A stretch of 64,000 nt of DNA. It comes from Channallabes apus. Its lineage: Eukaryota; Chordata; Actinopteri; Siluriformes; Clariidae. A model generated the notes under the pieces. The model worked only from the letters and a program-made list of their open reading frames with translations, did not search any database and was not told the DNA's origin. Each line of letters opens with the position of its first letter. Positions within the stretch are counted from its first letter, which is position 1. Positions 15,216-25,043 of the stretch are shown one piece after another. The stretch lies in the NCBI GenBank assembly GCA_030522415.1, contig CM060107.1, positions 612,001-676,000 of the forward strand, read 5' to 3'. The position numbers and the translations under genes were made by a program.

Positions 15216-15398
15216 CCATGCACAAAAAAATTGCAAACAAAAATGTAAATACTTAAATGAGCATGCCATCCCAATAGGCCGAGGGTGTCAGATCGTGCGT
15301 GTGCAGGTTTTCATTCCAGCCAAGCCCAAGTCACACCTGTTTCCACCTGTGTAAAGAGCTGTTACTCAGGAATGATGTACTTCAAGGATATTCTGCTG

Positions 15399-15437
<39 letters not shown>

Positions 15438-18400
15438 GGAGGACGGCATTCCCTCTGTCACAGACCATGTGCTCCAGTCTCTTCAGAGCCAGCTGAAGGA
15501 GAAGCAGGCGACCCTGCTGCAGCTGAGGACACAGGCGGAGCAGAGGACACTGCAGGACCTGGAGCAGAGGCAGCAGTGGCAGGATGAGAGGACACGTCTG
15601 CAGAGACGGGTAGACGAGCTCCAGAGCCTGTTGGAGGGAGAGAGGGAGCGAGGGAGGGATGTAGACAGAGAGAAAGAAAGACTGGAGCACAGAGTTGCTG
15701 AGCTGATAGAGAACAGCGTGAGTTACAAACCCTAACCCTCTTCATGTGTTTAATTTAATGCCTGATCTGAGATCTGAGTCAGGGTCTGGTCTATCTCCAG
15801 GAGCAGGAGCGGACGGGTGATCGGGTGTCTGTGTGGAATTTGGACAACCCCGTGGTCATGGACTCCATCGGTACACCCTTACTGAGCACAGCCAGAGCAG
15901 CAGATATCAGGGACATGGAGAGCGTTATCGCAAGGCTGCAGCAGATCACCAGCAAAATCAGCAGGTACGTGCGAAAAGCCTCCACAGATGCAGTCAGGTC
16001 TGGAGCTACAGGTGCAAAGACTACCTGCTGTCTAAAAGTGAGGGCACTGTGGAATAATTTTGTTTCCCTGTTTACCTTAGGGCTGCAGTGGAGGGAGCTG
16101 ATAGAGACAGTTTTATCTGGTTACAGAGAAGCCTTCAGGACGTTCTGTCATTCCTGCAGAAAGGTTCCTCAGAACTCCCTGCTGGACCAGAGGTGAGACA
16201 AACACATTACTGCTGCGAGTACCAGGTCAGGACACAGGGCTGAGGCAGGGGTTCAGTCCAAATAACAACACACACAGGGTTGTAGATCAGAGGTAGTGAT
16301 ACAGAGGGGTGTAGATTAGATTAGTGATACAGGGGGGTGTAGATCAGGGGTAGTGATACAGAGGGGTGTAGATTAGATTAGTGATACAGGGGGGTGTAGA
16401 TCAGGGGTAGTGATACAGAGTGTACAGTCATGGCCAAAAGTTTTCAGAATTACATAAATGTTGACAATTGGAAAAGTTGCTGCTTAAGTTTTTATGATAT
16501 CAATTTGCATATACTCCAGAATCTTATGAAGAGTAATCAGATGAATTGCATAGTCCTGAACTTAATCCCAAAAAAACCTTTCCACAGCATTTCATTGCTG
16601 TCATTAAAGGACCTGCTGAGATGATTTCAGTAATCGTCTTGTTTACTTGGGCGAGAATGTTGACAAGCACAAGGCTGGAGATCATTATGTCAGGCTGATT
16701 GGGTTAGAATGGCAGACTTGACATGTTAAAAGGATGGTGATACTTGAAATCATTATTCTTCCATTGTTAACCATGGTGACCTGCAAAGAAACGCATGCAG
16801 CCATCATTGCATTGCATAAAAATGGCTTCACAGGCAAGGATATTGTGGCTACTAAGATTGCACCTAAATCAAGAACTTCAAGGAAAGAGCTTCAATTCTT
16901 GTTAAGAAGGGTTCAGGGCGTCCAAGAAAGTCCAGCGAGCGTCAGGATCGTCTCCTAAAGAGGATTCAGCTGCGAGTGCCACCAGTGCAGAGCTTGTCAG
17001 GAATGGCAGCAGGCAGGTGTAAGCGCATCTGCACGCACAGTGAGGCGAAGACTTTTGGAAGATGTTATGGTGTCAAGAAGTGCAGCAAAGAAGTCACTTC
17101 TCTCCAAAAAAAACATCACGGACATATCTTCTGCAGAAAGTATGGTGAATGTACTGCTGAGGACTGGGGTAGTGATACAGAGGGGGGTAGTGATACAGAG
17201 GGGTGTAATTTAGGGGTAGTGATATGGAGGGGTGTAGATCAAGGGTAACGATACAGAGAGGTGTAGATCGGGGGTAGTGATACAGAGGGGTGTAGATCAA
17301 GGTAACAGTTAATTTTCATAAGTTGCTGAGTTTCTGGTGTACAGACCAGGCACTTGTCATAGTGCACATCATTAATTGTGCGTGGTTGTGTGTGTCAATA
17401 GAGCGCCGCCCTGCTGACTGGAGGTTTGTCCAGTGTGTTAACAGAGCGACTGCTGCGTCAGAACGCAGAGCTAACAGGTTTTGTCAGTCGCCTAACAGAG
17501 GAAAAGAACGAGCTGAGGAATCAGATTCTAAGTCTGGAGGAGGAGCTCAGGAGACTACGCCACCTTAAGGACCACAGCATCAGTGTAAGACGTTTTATTA
17601 TTTTTATAAATAATGTCTAACTGACGCGTTTTTACTTTGTTAGCGTTAGCATGCTACCTTTGTGTCTCTCTGTCTCACTTTCTACCCCCTATCTCACTCT
17701 CTGTCTCACTGTCCCTCTTTTCTGCAGTCCCTCAGGCCCTGCTCAGAGGTACCGGGGGGCGTGTTAGAGGTACAGAGAGAGGCCTGGTTGAGAGAGAAGA
17801 GCAGGATGGAGAAGTCCCTGTGTCAGGCGGAGACGGAGCTTTCACGTCTTCGGGCAGAGGTGCGCTCTGATGCGGTGCGAGACCTCAGCACGTCCGACAC
17901 TGACAACGCTGCGCTGAAGGTGATTTAATTATACATTATTCGCAAGACACATTAGCACTGTGTAAGCGTCTGCAAGATATTAATGGTATAAATTAGCCAC
18001 ATTTCCCAGTTTGTAATGGCCCACTCTGTGCAGAGGATTTATGGGAAGTACCTGCGCTCTGAGAGTTTCCGCAAAGCTCTGATCTACCAAAAGAAATACC
18101 TGCTGCTGCTGCTGGGGGGCTTTCAGGAGTGTGAGGAGGCGACGCTCTCACTGATTGCAAGCATGACCGGCCCACACGGCTACACACACACTACTATCGC
18201 TGAGAGCATCAGTCACCGGCGCCGTGGATACACACGCTTCAGATCCGCCGCCCGCGTCTGCATCGCCCTTTCCAGGTAAAACACTTCAACTAGAGCTATT
18301 ACACACAAACCTTCCCCCAATCTCTCTCACACACACACACACTCACACACACACACACAATGTACTATAACTGTGTGTCATCATACCAGTGAAAACTAAT

Positions 18401-18989
18401 ACCATGCTAGCGGATTATGTTGCCCAGAGGAAGCATGTGAAGAGAGAAAAAAGCAGTGGGCCTAAAACTGAACCCTGTGGAACGCCAAACTCCACTAGAG
18501 AACATGCAGAATAATCACCATTTAAGTCTACATACTGATAACGATCGGTCAAATAGGATCTGAGCCAGCAGAGGGCTGTACCCTTAATTCCTACTAAATT
18601 TTCTAATCTGTGAAGAAGAATAGCATGATCAATAGTGTCAAAAGCTGCACTGAGGTCGAGTAATACAAGCATAGTTACACAACCCTGATCAGAGGCCAAT
18701 AGGAGGTCATTTACTACTTTAACGAGTGCTGTTTCTGTGCTGTGATGAGGCCTAAATCCTGACTGATACAGTTCATGTATGCTATTTCTATGTAGATATG
18801 AACATCTCAGCCAATCAGCACACGCCGTCCCGCTCTCAGCCAAATGAGCCACAAGAACCTGTTCTGATTGGCCATGTTTGTTTTCTCAGGATGCGTTTTC
18901 TGGTACGGAGATGGCAGAAGGTGACTGGAGGATCGATCACCATCAACAGGAACGGTGTTGGTCAGAGCCCAGGTAACACACACACACTC

Positions 18990-19052
<63 letters not shown>

Positions 19053-19147
19053 TACACACAGCTGTCCTTAGTGTGACCAGTGTTTCCTCAGTGCAGCTCA
19101 TTGTATCTCAGTGGACATGGTGGATCTGGGGAATGTTCTCATTCATT

Positions 19148-19178
<31 letters not shown>

Positions 19179-19347
19179 GTGATGGAAGTTAGGAACGATT
19201 CCCCGTACCTGCAGCCGTATGGAGAGAGAAGAGGAACGCAAAGAGGAAGAACTGGACGAGATTCACCACACGCTACACACACTGCACAGCACAGGTAACA
19301 CAAACACACACACACATACACACACATGCGCACACACACACACTGTA

Positions 19348-19400
<53 letters not shown>

Positions 19401-19532
19401 GGTGTGGAGGGATGAGTACAGACGGAGGAGTGACGTGCTCCCATCTACAGAACTATGACCCGGATCGGGCGCTGTCTGATTACATCACCAGACTGGAGGC
19501 TCTGCAGCGTAGACTGGGGAGTGTACAGTCAG

Positions 19533-19595
<63 letters not shown>

Positions 19596-19688
19596 TCTCT
19601 AGCTCGCATCTTATAAACCTAATTTAAACTTTGTTCTTCTGCAGGATCGTCCTCGTACGCTCAGTTGCACTTTGGAATGAGAAGATAG
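647..19688 (+). CDS. akap9: A-kinase anchor protein 9 (AKAP9/AKAP450), C-terminal 1,766 residues, 30 exons
   Basis: AKAP9 is a giant coiled-coil scaffold that holds PKA and other enzymes at the centrosome and cis-Golgi. Exons read from GT/AG borders: 647-879, 960-1067, 2459-2635, 2757-2858, 2962-3114, 4269-4358, 5170-6285, 6421-6555, 8253-8297, 8419-8565, 8708-8755, 8877-9005, 11892-12374, 12517-12571, 12804-12889, 12972-13158, 13242-13350, 13445-13595, 13750-13842, 15039-15146, 15436-15717, 15801-15964, 16081-16192, 17402-17584, 17728-17919, 18034-18275, 18890-18972, 19180-19294, 19402-19532, 19645-19688. All phases fit: 5,303 nt, entering in phase 1, give 1,766 codons and a TAG. Glu/Gln/Leu heptads dominate, then a PACT domain and a tail containing NYDPDRAL and ending GMRR. 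The tail and the PACT wording match AKAP9 rather than pericentrin. The 5' half of the gene lies outside the window. The weakest borders are at 8708 (poor pyrimidine tract) and 12804 (competing AG). Confidence 0.93.
1068..2458 (+). other. akap9 intron with long polypyrimidine (CT)n tract
   Basis: Apart from the minisatellite relics and a T/C-rich zone (1920-2280), the intron ends in (CT)n from 2281 to 2457, which runs straight into the acceptor CTCTCAG before exon 2459. The long open frame over 1931-2662 is intron translation fused to that exon, not a separate gene. Confidence 0.75.
3115..4268 (+). other. akap9 intron, no gene seen
   Basis: No coding signal or recognisable mobile element. A (TTTG)n run lies at about 4130-4178. 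Confidence 0.6.
5170..6285 (+). CDS. akap9: akap9 large coiled-coil exon (372 codons)
   Basis: This is the longest akap9 exon in the window. It starts after TGTCCACAG and ends at GAG before GTAAGT, phase 0 on both sides. The product is an almost unbroken coiled coil rich in Glu, Lys, Leu and Gln, with an acidic EEEEDEQDQ stretch about 60 codons in. It acts as a rod spacer in the scaffold; no enzymatic motif is seen. The open frame upstream of 5170 is intron read-through. Confidence 0.88.
6421..9005 (+). CDS. akap9: akap9 triplicated coiled-coil module (five small exons)
   Basis: Exons 6421-6555, 8419-8565 and 8877-9005 encode similar segments of 43-49 residues. Each follows the plan QELxExKxxxEAAxEEL, then a short middle, then LQEQIx. 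They are separated by linker exons of 45 and 48 nt (8253-8297, 8708-8755), both ending VHR. The start of the next exon (11892) again looks like a linker. All are phase 0, so units could be gained or lost without breaking the frame. This is read as local exon duplication inside the rod. Function beyond coiled coil is not evident. Confidence 0.8.
6556..8252 (+). other. akap9 intron with a degraded SINE-like piece
   Basis: No exon is supported. A (CA)n lies at 7684-7704. The stretch 7715-7930 (GGTTAAGGGCTGAG, then CTCGAACC) resembles a worn tRNA-derived SINE, but I would not insist on it. Confidence 0.4.
9056..11155 (-). mobile_element. L2-like non-LTR retrotransposon, 5'-truncated and broken, antisense in an akap9 intron
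   Basis: Reverse transcriptase pieces occur in three frames: 10473-10928 with [15 protein letters not shown] and YADDTQL; 10207-10485 with the [11 protein letters not shown] stretch; and 9698-10318 with [21 protein letters not shown] and [10 protein letters not shown]. The order and wording are typical of fish L2. The 3' end at about 9056 shows the usual short tail (AAAAGCGCTATATAAATAAA on the - strand). Frameshifts between the pieces make it inactive. It lies opposite to akap9. Confidence 0.88.
11161..11440. repeat. Minisatellite, about 30-bp TTTACAGAATACATTTTACA units
   Basis: Roughly ten imperfect copies of a unit built around CACCCCTTTACAGAAT and TTTTACACTTTA, decaying to about 11600. 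It lies in the same akap9 intron as the L2. Open frames over it are artefacts. Confidence 0.8.
11892..12374 (+). CDS. akap9: akap9 exon with low-complexity linker and conserved [11 protein letters not shown] coil
   Basis: A 161-codon phase-0 exon, acceptor GATTCACAG and donor GTCAGG. It begins with a short coil, passes through a Lys/Ser/Pro-rich linker (SSKKKPGRE, then [10 protein letters not shown]), a VDVGIQVEG segment, then a coil containing [20 protein letters not shown]. From memory of the family, human AKAP9 has a closely similar coil at the corresponding place, which supports the orthology independently of PACT. Confidence 0.88.
12572..15438. repeat. (TG)n/(CA)n microsatellites crowding akap9 introns
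   Basis: Examples are 12773-12797, 13848-13926 (about 40 TG units), 14837-14872, 15149-15210 and 15403-15434; 12436-12464 lies just upstream. Several touch splice acceptors directly. They produce many false open frames of alternating Cys-Val or His-Thr. Confidence 0.9.
13940..14790 (+). mobile_element. Tc1-like transposon relic in an akap9 intron
   Basis: Degraded Tc1/mariner transposase: a [12 protein letters not shown] region near 13990 (helix-turn-helix part), then [14 protein letters not shown] at about 14365-14400, then [11 protein letters not shown] near 14600 (the altered end of the catalytic domain). The frame is broken repeatedly and no clear inverted repeats are seen. Same orientation as akap9. 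Confidence 0.75.
16225..17310. repeat. Minisatellite (GTAGTGATACAGAGGGGTGTA) split by a Tc1 relic
   Basis: Units of about 30 bp with GATACAGAGGGGTGTAGAT occupy 16285-16422 and resume at 17166-17305. The gap is Tc1-derived sequence, so the transposon entered a pre-existing array. Located in the intron before exon 17402. Confidence 0.8.
16424..17165 (+). mobile_element. 5' half of a Tc1-like transposon
   Basis: It begins CAGTCATGGCCAAAAGTTTT, a typical Tc1 terminal sequence. After about 300 bases there are transposase N-terminal remnants ([17 protein letters not shown] near 16810-16860). The catalytic half and right inverted repeat are missing. Confidence 0.75.
18034..18972 (+). CDS. akap9: akap9 PACT domain (exons 18034-18275 and 18890-18972)
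   Basis: PACT is the pericentrin/AKAP450 centrosome-targeting domain, which also binds calmodulin. The first exon encodes [20 protein letters not shown], a hydrophobic [12 protein letters not shown] run and [17 protein letters not shown]. The second continues [14 protein letters not shown]. The splice joins TCCAG to GATG in phase 2. The basic and aromatic residues typical of PACT are present. An antisense L2 fragment (about 18388-18795) sits in the intron between the two halves. Confidence 0.95.
18388..18795 (-). mobile_element. L2 LINE reverse-transcriptase fragment between the PACT exons
   Basis: The reverse strand reads [52 protein letters not shown] and [13 protein letters not shown], the L2 RT core. 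It is a single open segment lacking the YADD box and both ends. Confidence 0.88.
18989..19040. repeat. (CT)n microsatellite
   Basis: A pure CT tract in the akap9 intron after the second PACT exon. A similar one at about 19351-19395 forms the polypyrimidine tract of exon 19402. Confidence 0.9.
19180..19688 (+). CDS. akap9: akap9 C-terminal tail exons
   Basis: Three exons (19180-19294, 19402-19532, 19645-19688) encode the tail after PACT. The first is poorly conserved and basic ([14 protein letters not shown]). The second carries [20 protein letters not shown], the AKAP9 signature. The last gives [14 protein letters not shown] and TAG. Introns between them are largely (CA)n and (CT)n, so the acceptors at 19180 and 19402 lie directly against simple repeats. 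Confidence 0.93.
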
Positions 19689-19711
19689 AGATCTTCAGTG
19701 AAACTGAACAA

Positions 19712-19771
<60 letters not shown>

Positions 19772-19845
19772 TCAGTTGCCTTCTTTCACACTGAGCTGCT
19801 GTGGTTTTGTACATATAATGTGGATTTATTATTTGAGGGACCAAT

Positions 19846-19887
<42 letters not shown>

Positions 19888-20044
19888 CTGTACATTAGGA
19901 GTGTTTGTTCTGTTTGCGGTTTACAGTAATCCTGTTCTTTGTGTACGTGTGGGAATGCTAATTTAAGTTAATTTATAGTGCGGATGTGGCGTACAGGTTG
20001 TTTGGGTTTCTTGCTCGCTGCTGCTGGATTCGTGATAACACTGA

Positions 20045-20121
<77 letters not shown>

Positions 20122-20210
20122 CAGAAGGAACAGACAGAGACACTGTTGATTGCTGAAGGTCACCTGATAAAGGTTTCTCATTTGATAAAAGTGATACGAC
20201 TGGACGGGGT

Positions 20211-20279
<69 letters not shown>

Positions 20280-20450
20280 CTGCAGGGTGTCGTCAGTGTT
20301 ATCACACACACTAACACTGTTTTATTAGCTGGTTCTCCTGAAGTGAACACAGAGGACACTTTGTAGAAGACATATTTTTGTAAAGGCAGGAGCTTTGACT
20401 TTTATGGGTATTTTGTCAAAACTGAAATAAAGATTAATATAATATTTCAA
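19689..20450 (+). other. akap9: akap9 3' untranslated region
   Basis: Non-coding sequence from the TAG to just past the AATAAA at 20426-20431. It is about one third (CA)n or (TG)n tracts (19719-19765, 19852-19883, 20051-20099, 20216-20277). The end is inferred from the poly(A) signal. Confidence 0.7.
20426..20431 (+). terminator. akap9: Poly(A) signal AATAAA of akap9
   Basis: A canonical AATAAA 738 bases after the stop codon, the first on the + strand in a plausible 3' UTR position. A T-rich stretch follows about 30 bases later. Confidence 0.65.
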
Positions 20451-21499
20451 CAGGAGTTTCCGTCTCGTCTTGTTTCTCGTTTCTGACTGCTAGCGCTAGA
20501 AGTGCACCACTTCGCTGAAGCAGATCAGGAAAAAGAGACAAATGCGGTAAAATATACAGTTCTGAAACTCGCGCATGTGTGTTTGCCGACGGCGCCTCAA
20601 TCCAGACACACACACACACACACACTAGTGTTCCCACTAGTTCGTGTTCAGTAGTTTCTCGACTGAGGAACAGTGTTCATAGTTAAGTTTTATTTGCTGC
20701 TCATACGGAAACGCTTGTGAACGAGGACCAAGTTTGAAAAAGGTGTCGGAACGATTCGTCCCCGTCCCCTGATGTTGCACCACCCGATTCCTACTTGTGG
20801 GGAACGTTAAAGGAGAGTGTTCACCTATGAAGATCCGCCTGAACTGTTCCTGCATTATCATCTGCTTTTTGCAGGAGTCTGCAGCGACCTTTGTACCAGT
20901 CGAGAATCTACAGCGAAGCGGAACACACACACACACTCTCATTTTAATTTATACAATAAAATCATTGCATGGCTCTTCATACCACGTTTGTGCAGATGAC
21001 ACACAACTCAGTCTTTGTCCATCTTTAAAAGACGACTCAGGAAGTATCTGTTTCTTCAGGACTTGGACTAATCACTCACAAGTTTAATTTCTATAGTATT
21101 GTCCCTTCAGAACATATAATAAAGTGTTTGCTGAAATGTGAGGGGTGTGTACTTGTTGACGGTGAAGTGACTGGTCTTGGAAGGTTGTCCATGAGATTTT
21201 GGAGTGTTTCTGTGGGAATTCATGACTCTGTAGAGTTGTGTGTGTTAGTGTCTGGTTAGTTCTGCCGGAGTCGGAGGATCTTACCTACCGTTATGTCTCC
21301 TTCTCTTCTCTCTCGCTCTCACTGTCTCCCTGATGAGACATACATGTCTCTCCTGAGCTGCCAGTGATCCAGACCCTTTCTGCCCTTTGGACCTGTCTGA
21401 CTCGTCCTGGTGTCCCTCTTCTGGTTGGAGATCTCGTCACATGGATGCATGTGGTGACTTTACCTTGAATGGATGGTTCGGTCTTAGTGCCGCCTCGCA
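20451..21499. other. Intergenic, no gene seen
   Basis: After the akap9 poly(A) site no exon or conserved frame is evident. Part of 21300-21480 resembles LINE 3' material (CCAGTGATCCAGACCCTTTC on the + strand) but is too worn to classify. Confidence 0.5.
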
Positions 21500-21795
21500 T
21501 CTCAAGTCAACTCGGCTTTTATTGTCATTTCAACCATAAACGGTTCAAAACACAAACAAACAAAACAATGTTCCTCCAGGACCAAAGGCTGCATACAACA
21601 TAAATGAACAAAAACTAACTAACTAATAAACCAAGTTAACAGATTGACATTATGAATTAACAGAAACTATGTTAAGTCCAATCCAGAAAAGACAACATAA
21701 AGTGCAAATGTGCAGACGAGCAACAACACACGTTTCAACACTCTGTGGTAATGAGTTGAGGTAGTGGGATGACGAGCAGTGAACATTTCCTTGTA
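21500..21795 (-). mobile_element. Short interspersed repeat, family A (first copy)
   Basis: Contains CTTTTATTGTCATTTCAACC and TTCCTCCAGGACCA, then AACTAACTAACTAATA and GTAATGAGTTGAGGTAGTG. The same order of blocks recurs at 54903-55290, so this is a dispersed non-coding repeat of about 300-390 bp. Class uncertain; orientation is arbitrary. Confidence 0.65.
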
Positions 21796-21869
21796 AAATG
21801 TTTATGCAAATAAATATCGTGCAAGAGAGATTTCAGGTTGATATGTACGAATTGTTAGATGGTTGTTGA

Positions 21870-21909
<40 letters not shown>

Positions 21910-22004
21910 CATCAGTTCAGTGCCTTTTTGTTGAGACGGAAAGAAACGTAGCTTGTGGAGAGAAACTGTTACACAGTCTGGATATATCAGGTAATGGATG
22001 TACA

Positions 22005-22250
22005 TCAATCCCTGCTGTCCGTTTCACCCAGATGAGGATGGGTTCCCTGTTCAGTCCGGTTCCTCTCCAGGTTTCTTCCTGTTACCATCTCAGGGAGTTT
22101 TTCCCTCAGCACCGTCACACTCGACTCGTTCATCAGAATGGGATCTACTTGAGTCATGAGCTTTGTCTCTGAACCACACTGTACTTGATGTTCTCCTGCT
22201 GCATCATGACCCTGCTAACGCTTTAACAGTTCTGGTCATTGTAAATAAAT
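22005..22250 (+). mobile_element. L2-type LINE 3' tail
   Basis: CACCCAGATGAGGATGGGTT, TTTCTTCCTGTTACCATCTC and GGAGTTTTTCCC are shared almost word for word with 56830-56925, where the tail continues to the AAAGCGCTATACAAATAAA end. Confidence 0.75.
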
Positions 22251-22649
22251 GAAATGAAAAGGTGAGCAGGAGTCCAGGCATCCTCTGACGGTGTAGATTC
22301 CCACGTCTCTGGCGTGTATCAGATCGTAATATCTCAGCTTGACCTCTACAACTATGTTTGTGAGTGTTGACTCACCCGTACTACACAACATTGTCCAGGC
22401 CAATGAACCCGACACCCTAAAAAGACAGCGGTGTCTGTGTGCACTATTCAGACTTCTAATGAGAACATTGAAGAAAAGCACCTTTGGTGTTGGTACTCGT
22501 AAGTCTAATTGAACCCTCCTCTGCAAAATTAGAATTTAGCAGTTTCTCCAGCCATATAATCAGAAAGATTTGAGGGAGCACATGATGATTATGTAGTGGA
22601 ATACACAGTGTCAAAGTTTGGTGGAGGTACGCTACTGGTCTGAGGATGG

Positions 22650-23290
22650 TTTTCAAGGATTAAGTCCCTTAGTCTGGAGACAGACGTTAGTTTCAGTTGT
22701 CACCTCAAAGCAGTAACTAAATCAGCTACTATCATCTTAAGAACACTGCAAGAATTAGATGTTTTGTTTCCAATCAGGACTTGGAGAAACTTGTCCATGT
22801 CTTTATCACCAACAGGGTGGATTATTGTAATGGTCTCCTCACCGGCCTCCCAAGAAGACCATTAGACAGCTGCAGCTCCTCCAGAACGCTGCTGCCAGGA
22901 TTCTAACTAGAACCAGAACCTCTGATCACATCACACCAGTCCTCAGGTCCTTACACTGGCCTCCTGTAACATTCAGGATAGATTTTAAACTACTTTTACT
23001 CCTTTATAAATCACTTAATGACCTATAGGACCTAAATACATTACAGATCTGCTGACTGAATATAAACCTAACAGACCAATCAGATCGTCAGGATCGAGTC
23101 AGTTAGAAATACCAAGAGTTCACACTAGACAAGGGGAGTCACTTTTAGCCATTATGCTGCCCGCAGGTGGAACCAGATCCAGAAGAGATCAGATGTACTG
23201 AAACATTAGTCACTTTTAAATCTAGACTTAAAACTCATCTGTTTAGCTGCGCGTTTATTCAATGAGCTCTGAGCTACGTCCGAACTGACT
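22650..23290 (+). mobile_element. L2-like LINE, 3' part of the reverse-transcriptase ORF, broken
   Basis: Translation in shifting frames gives QNAAARILTRTRTSDHITPV, RSLHWPPVTFRIDFKLLLL and later [10 protein letters not shown], the conserved L2 C-terminus. Several stops and frameshifts are present. It lies head to head with the L2 5' piece at 23693-24904. Confidence 0.8.
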
Positions 23291-23692
23291 GCATTATATT
23301 TTATATTTACTTAATTTTTTTAACTGTTTTATTTTTATTTTAAATTACATTTTAATTCTGGATTAAAACCATAATTTGCTATATTGTGTATTTAAACTAC
23401 ACCAACATATTATTGATAGTAAACTACATGCTTAAATTAAACACACATACAACCGCATGCTGACTTGACGACAAAACAGTGGGAGGTGAAGTTTATAGCA
23501 TTTTGAGAAATCAAACAAAATTTATTTTAACAAATTTTGGCATTTGTGTTTTTCAACCCCATCCTGAATTAAAGCAAACTTGTACAAAATATTTTATTTT
23601 TATTTAATACTTGTTGCTTTCTTTAGAAAAAAAAAACATACACACATTTATAGTTAAAACTTCTCATTTTGCAGTCAAACTTCATATTATAA

Positions 23693-24904
23693 TCAATATA
23701 AATAATATAAATTCAAATACCAAATTAACATACTTAATCCGAAGAATATTACTAAATCTAAAGTGTGACCTGCTTTATGAGTGGGTCCTAAACTTATTAT
23801 TATTATTATTATTATTACTACACACTGATTTACGCCTACGGAGTCCAGTATGGATATAAATGCTGTTCTCAGAGGGTCTTCTGGATTCTCAAAATGAATG
23901 TTAAAATCTCCAGCAATTAACACTTTGTCTACAGAAACGACCAGGTCTGAGATGAAATCTGCAAATTCACTAAGAAATTCAGAATACAGCCCTGGAGGTC
24001 TGTAAATTATAATTAGTGGAATCGACTGAGCTGATTTAATATACTTAAATACACTTATGTTACTATAGAGAATTTCAAATGAATTAAATTTGTGTCTGTG
24101 TTTTTGTACGATAGACAGGTTATCATTATGAATAACTGCGACGCCTCCTCCTCTACCAGTTAACCGAGGCTGGTGTATGTAGCTGTATCCAGGAGGACTA
24201 GCTTCATTTAGAGCTACATACTCGTCCTGTTTAACCCATGTTTCAGTTAAACAGAGTATATCAAACGCCTGATCTGTGATAATTTCATTAACAATAACTG
24301 CTTTTGATGTGAGAGATCTAATATTTAACAGTCCTAGCTTCAGATCAGAGGTGCCGGCTGCGCATTCAGTATGATCGGAGTTTGTGGTCTTTATGTTAAT
24401 TAAATTATTAAAACAGACTTTCTGAGTCTTTCTACATTTTTGCTTAGATCGGGGAACAGACACAGTCTCAATATGGTGAACCCTGAGTGACGACTCTATG
24501 CAGCTAGCAGACGGTTGGTTTAGCCTGTCTGTCTGCTCCCTGTCTGTCACCCACTCGCCCCGCTGTGAGAGCTCTAATGCCGGAGTCGGGGGCTGTTTAT
24601 CTCCGCCTGTGGCACCCAGACTGTCCGCTACAGGAATAACGCTGCTCTCACACTGTCTAACACTCTCTAAAGTCTGGATGCGCTCCTCTAATGCTGATAT
24701 CTTCTCCGTCAGAGTGCTCACTAACACACACCTATCACAAATAAAATTATCGCTAATGACGGAGGAAGAATGTCTAAACATCCTGCACTCTACACACTGA
24801 ACAAGCTGAACGGTAGACATTATAACGTACCTCTGTGTCGGAGTTTTAGTTGTTTGGTGATTGTTTGGATTCCGCTTATTGTTCTTAGATGAGGAGGTAC
24901 GCAC
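23693..24904 (-). mobile_element. L2-like LINE 5' part: CxxC finger and APE endonuclease
   Basis: A 403-codon frame. N-terminal zinc-knuckle-like cysteines (VQCVECRMF, then ICDRC) precede a coiled stretch and a basic linker. The apurinic-type endonuclease of non-LTR elements follows, with LLNIRSL, CLTETW, IYRPPG, AGDFNIHF and HTLDLVIF. A (TTA)n run at about 23797-23815 has expanded into an Ile string near the end of the endonuclease, and the reverse transcriptase is missing. Confidence 0.85.
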
Positions 24905-25043
24905 GTTGTCAGAAAAAACGGAAAAAGGCAGAAGTCCAGTAGTATTAGAATGTAAAACTAGTTAATATTGTTGATACAAACAAATGAGGATCTTTCGTAG
25001 TAATAATACAAAAAACAGCCTATACATTATTATATTATTAATA

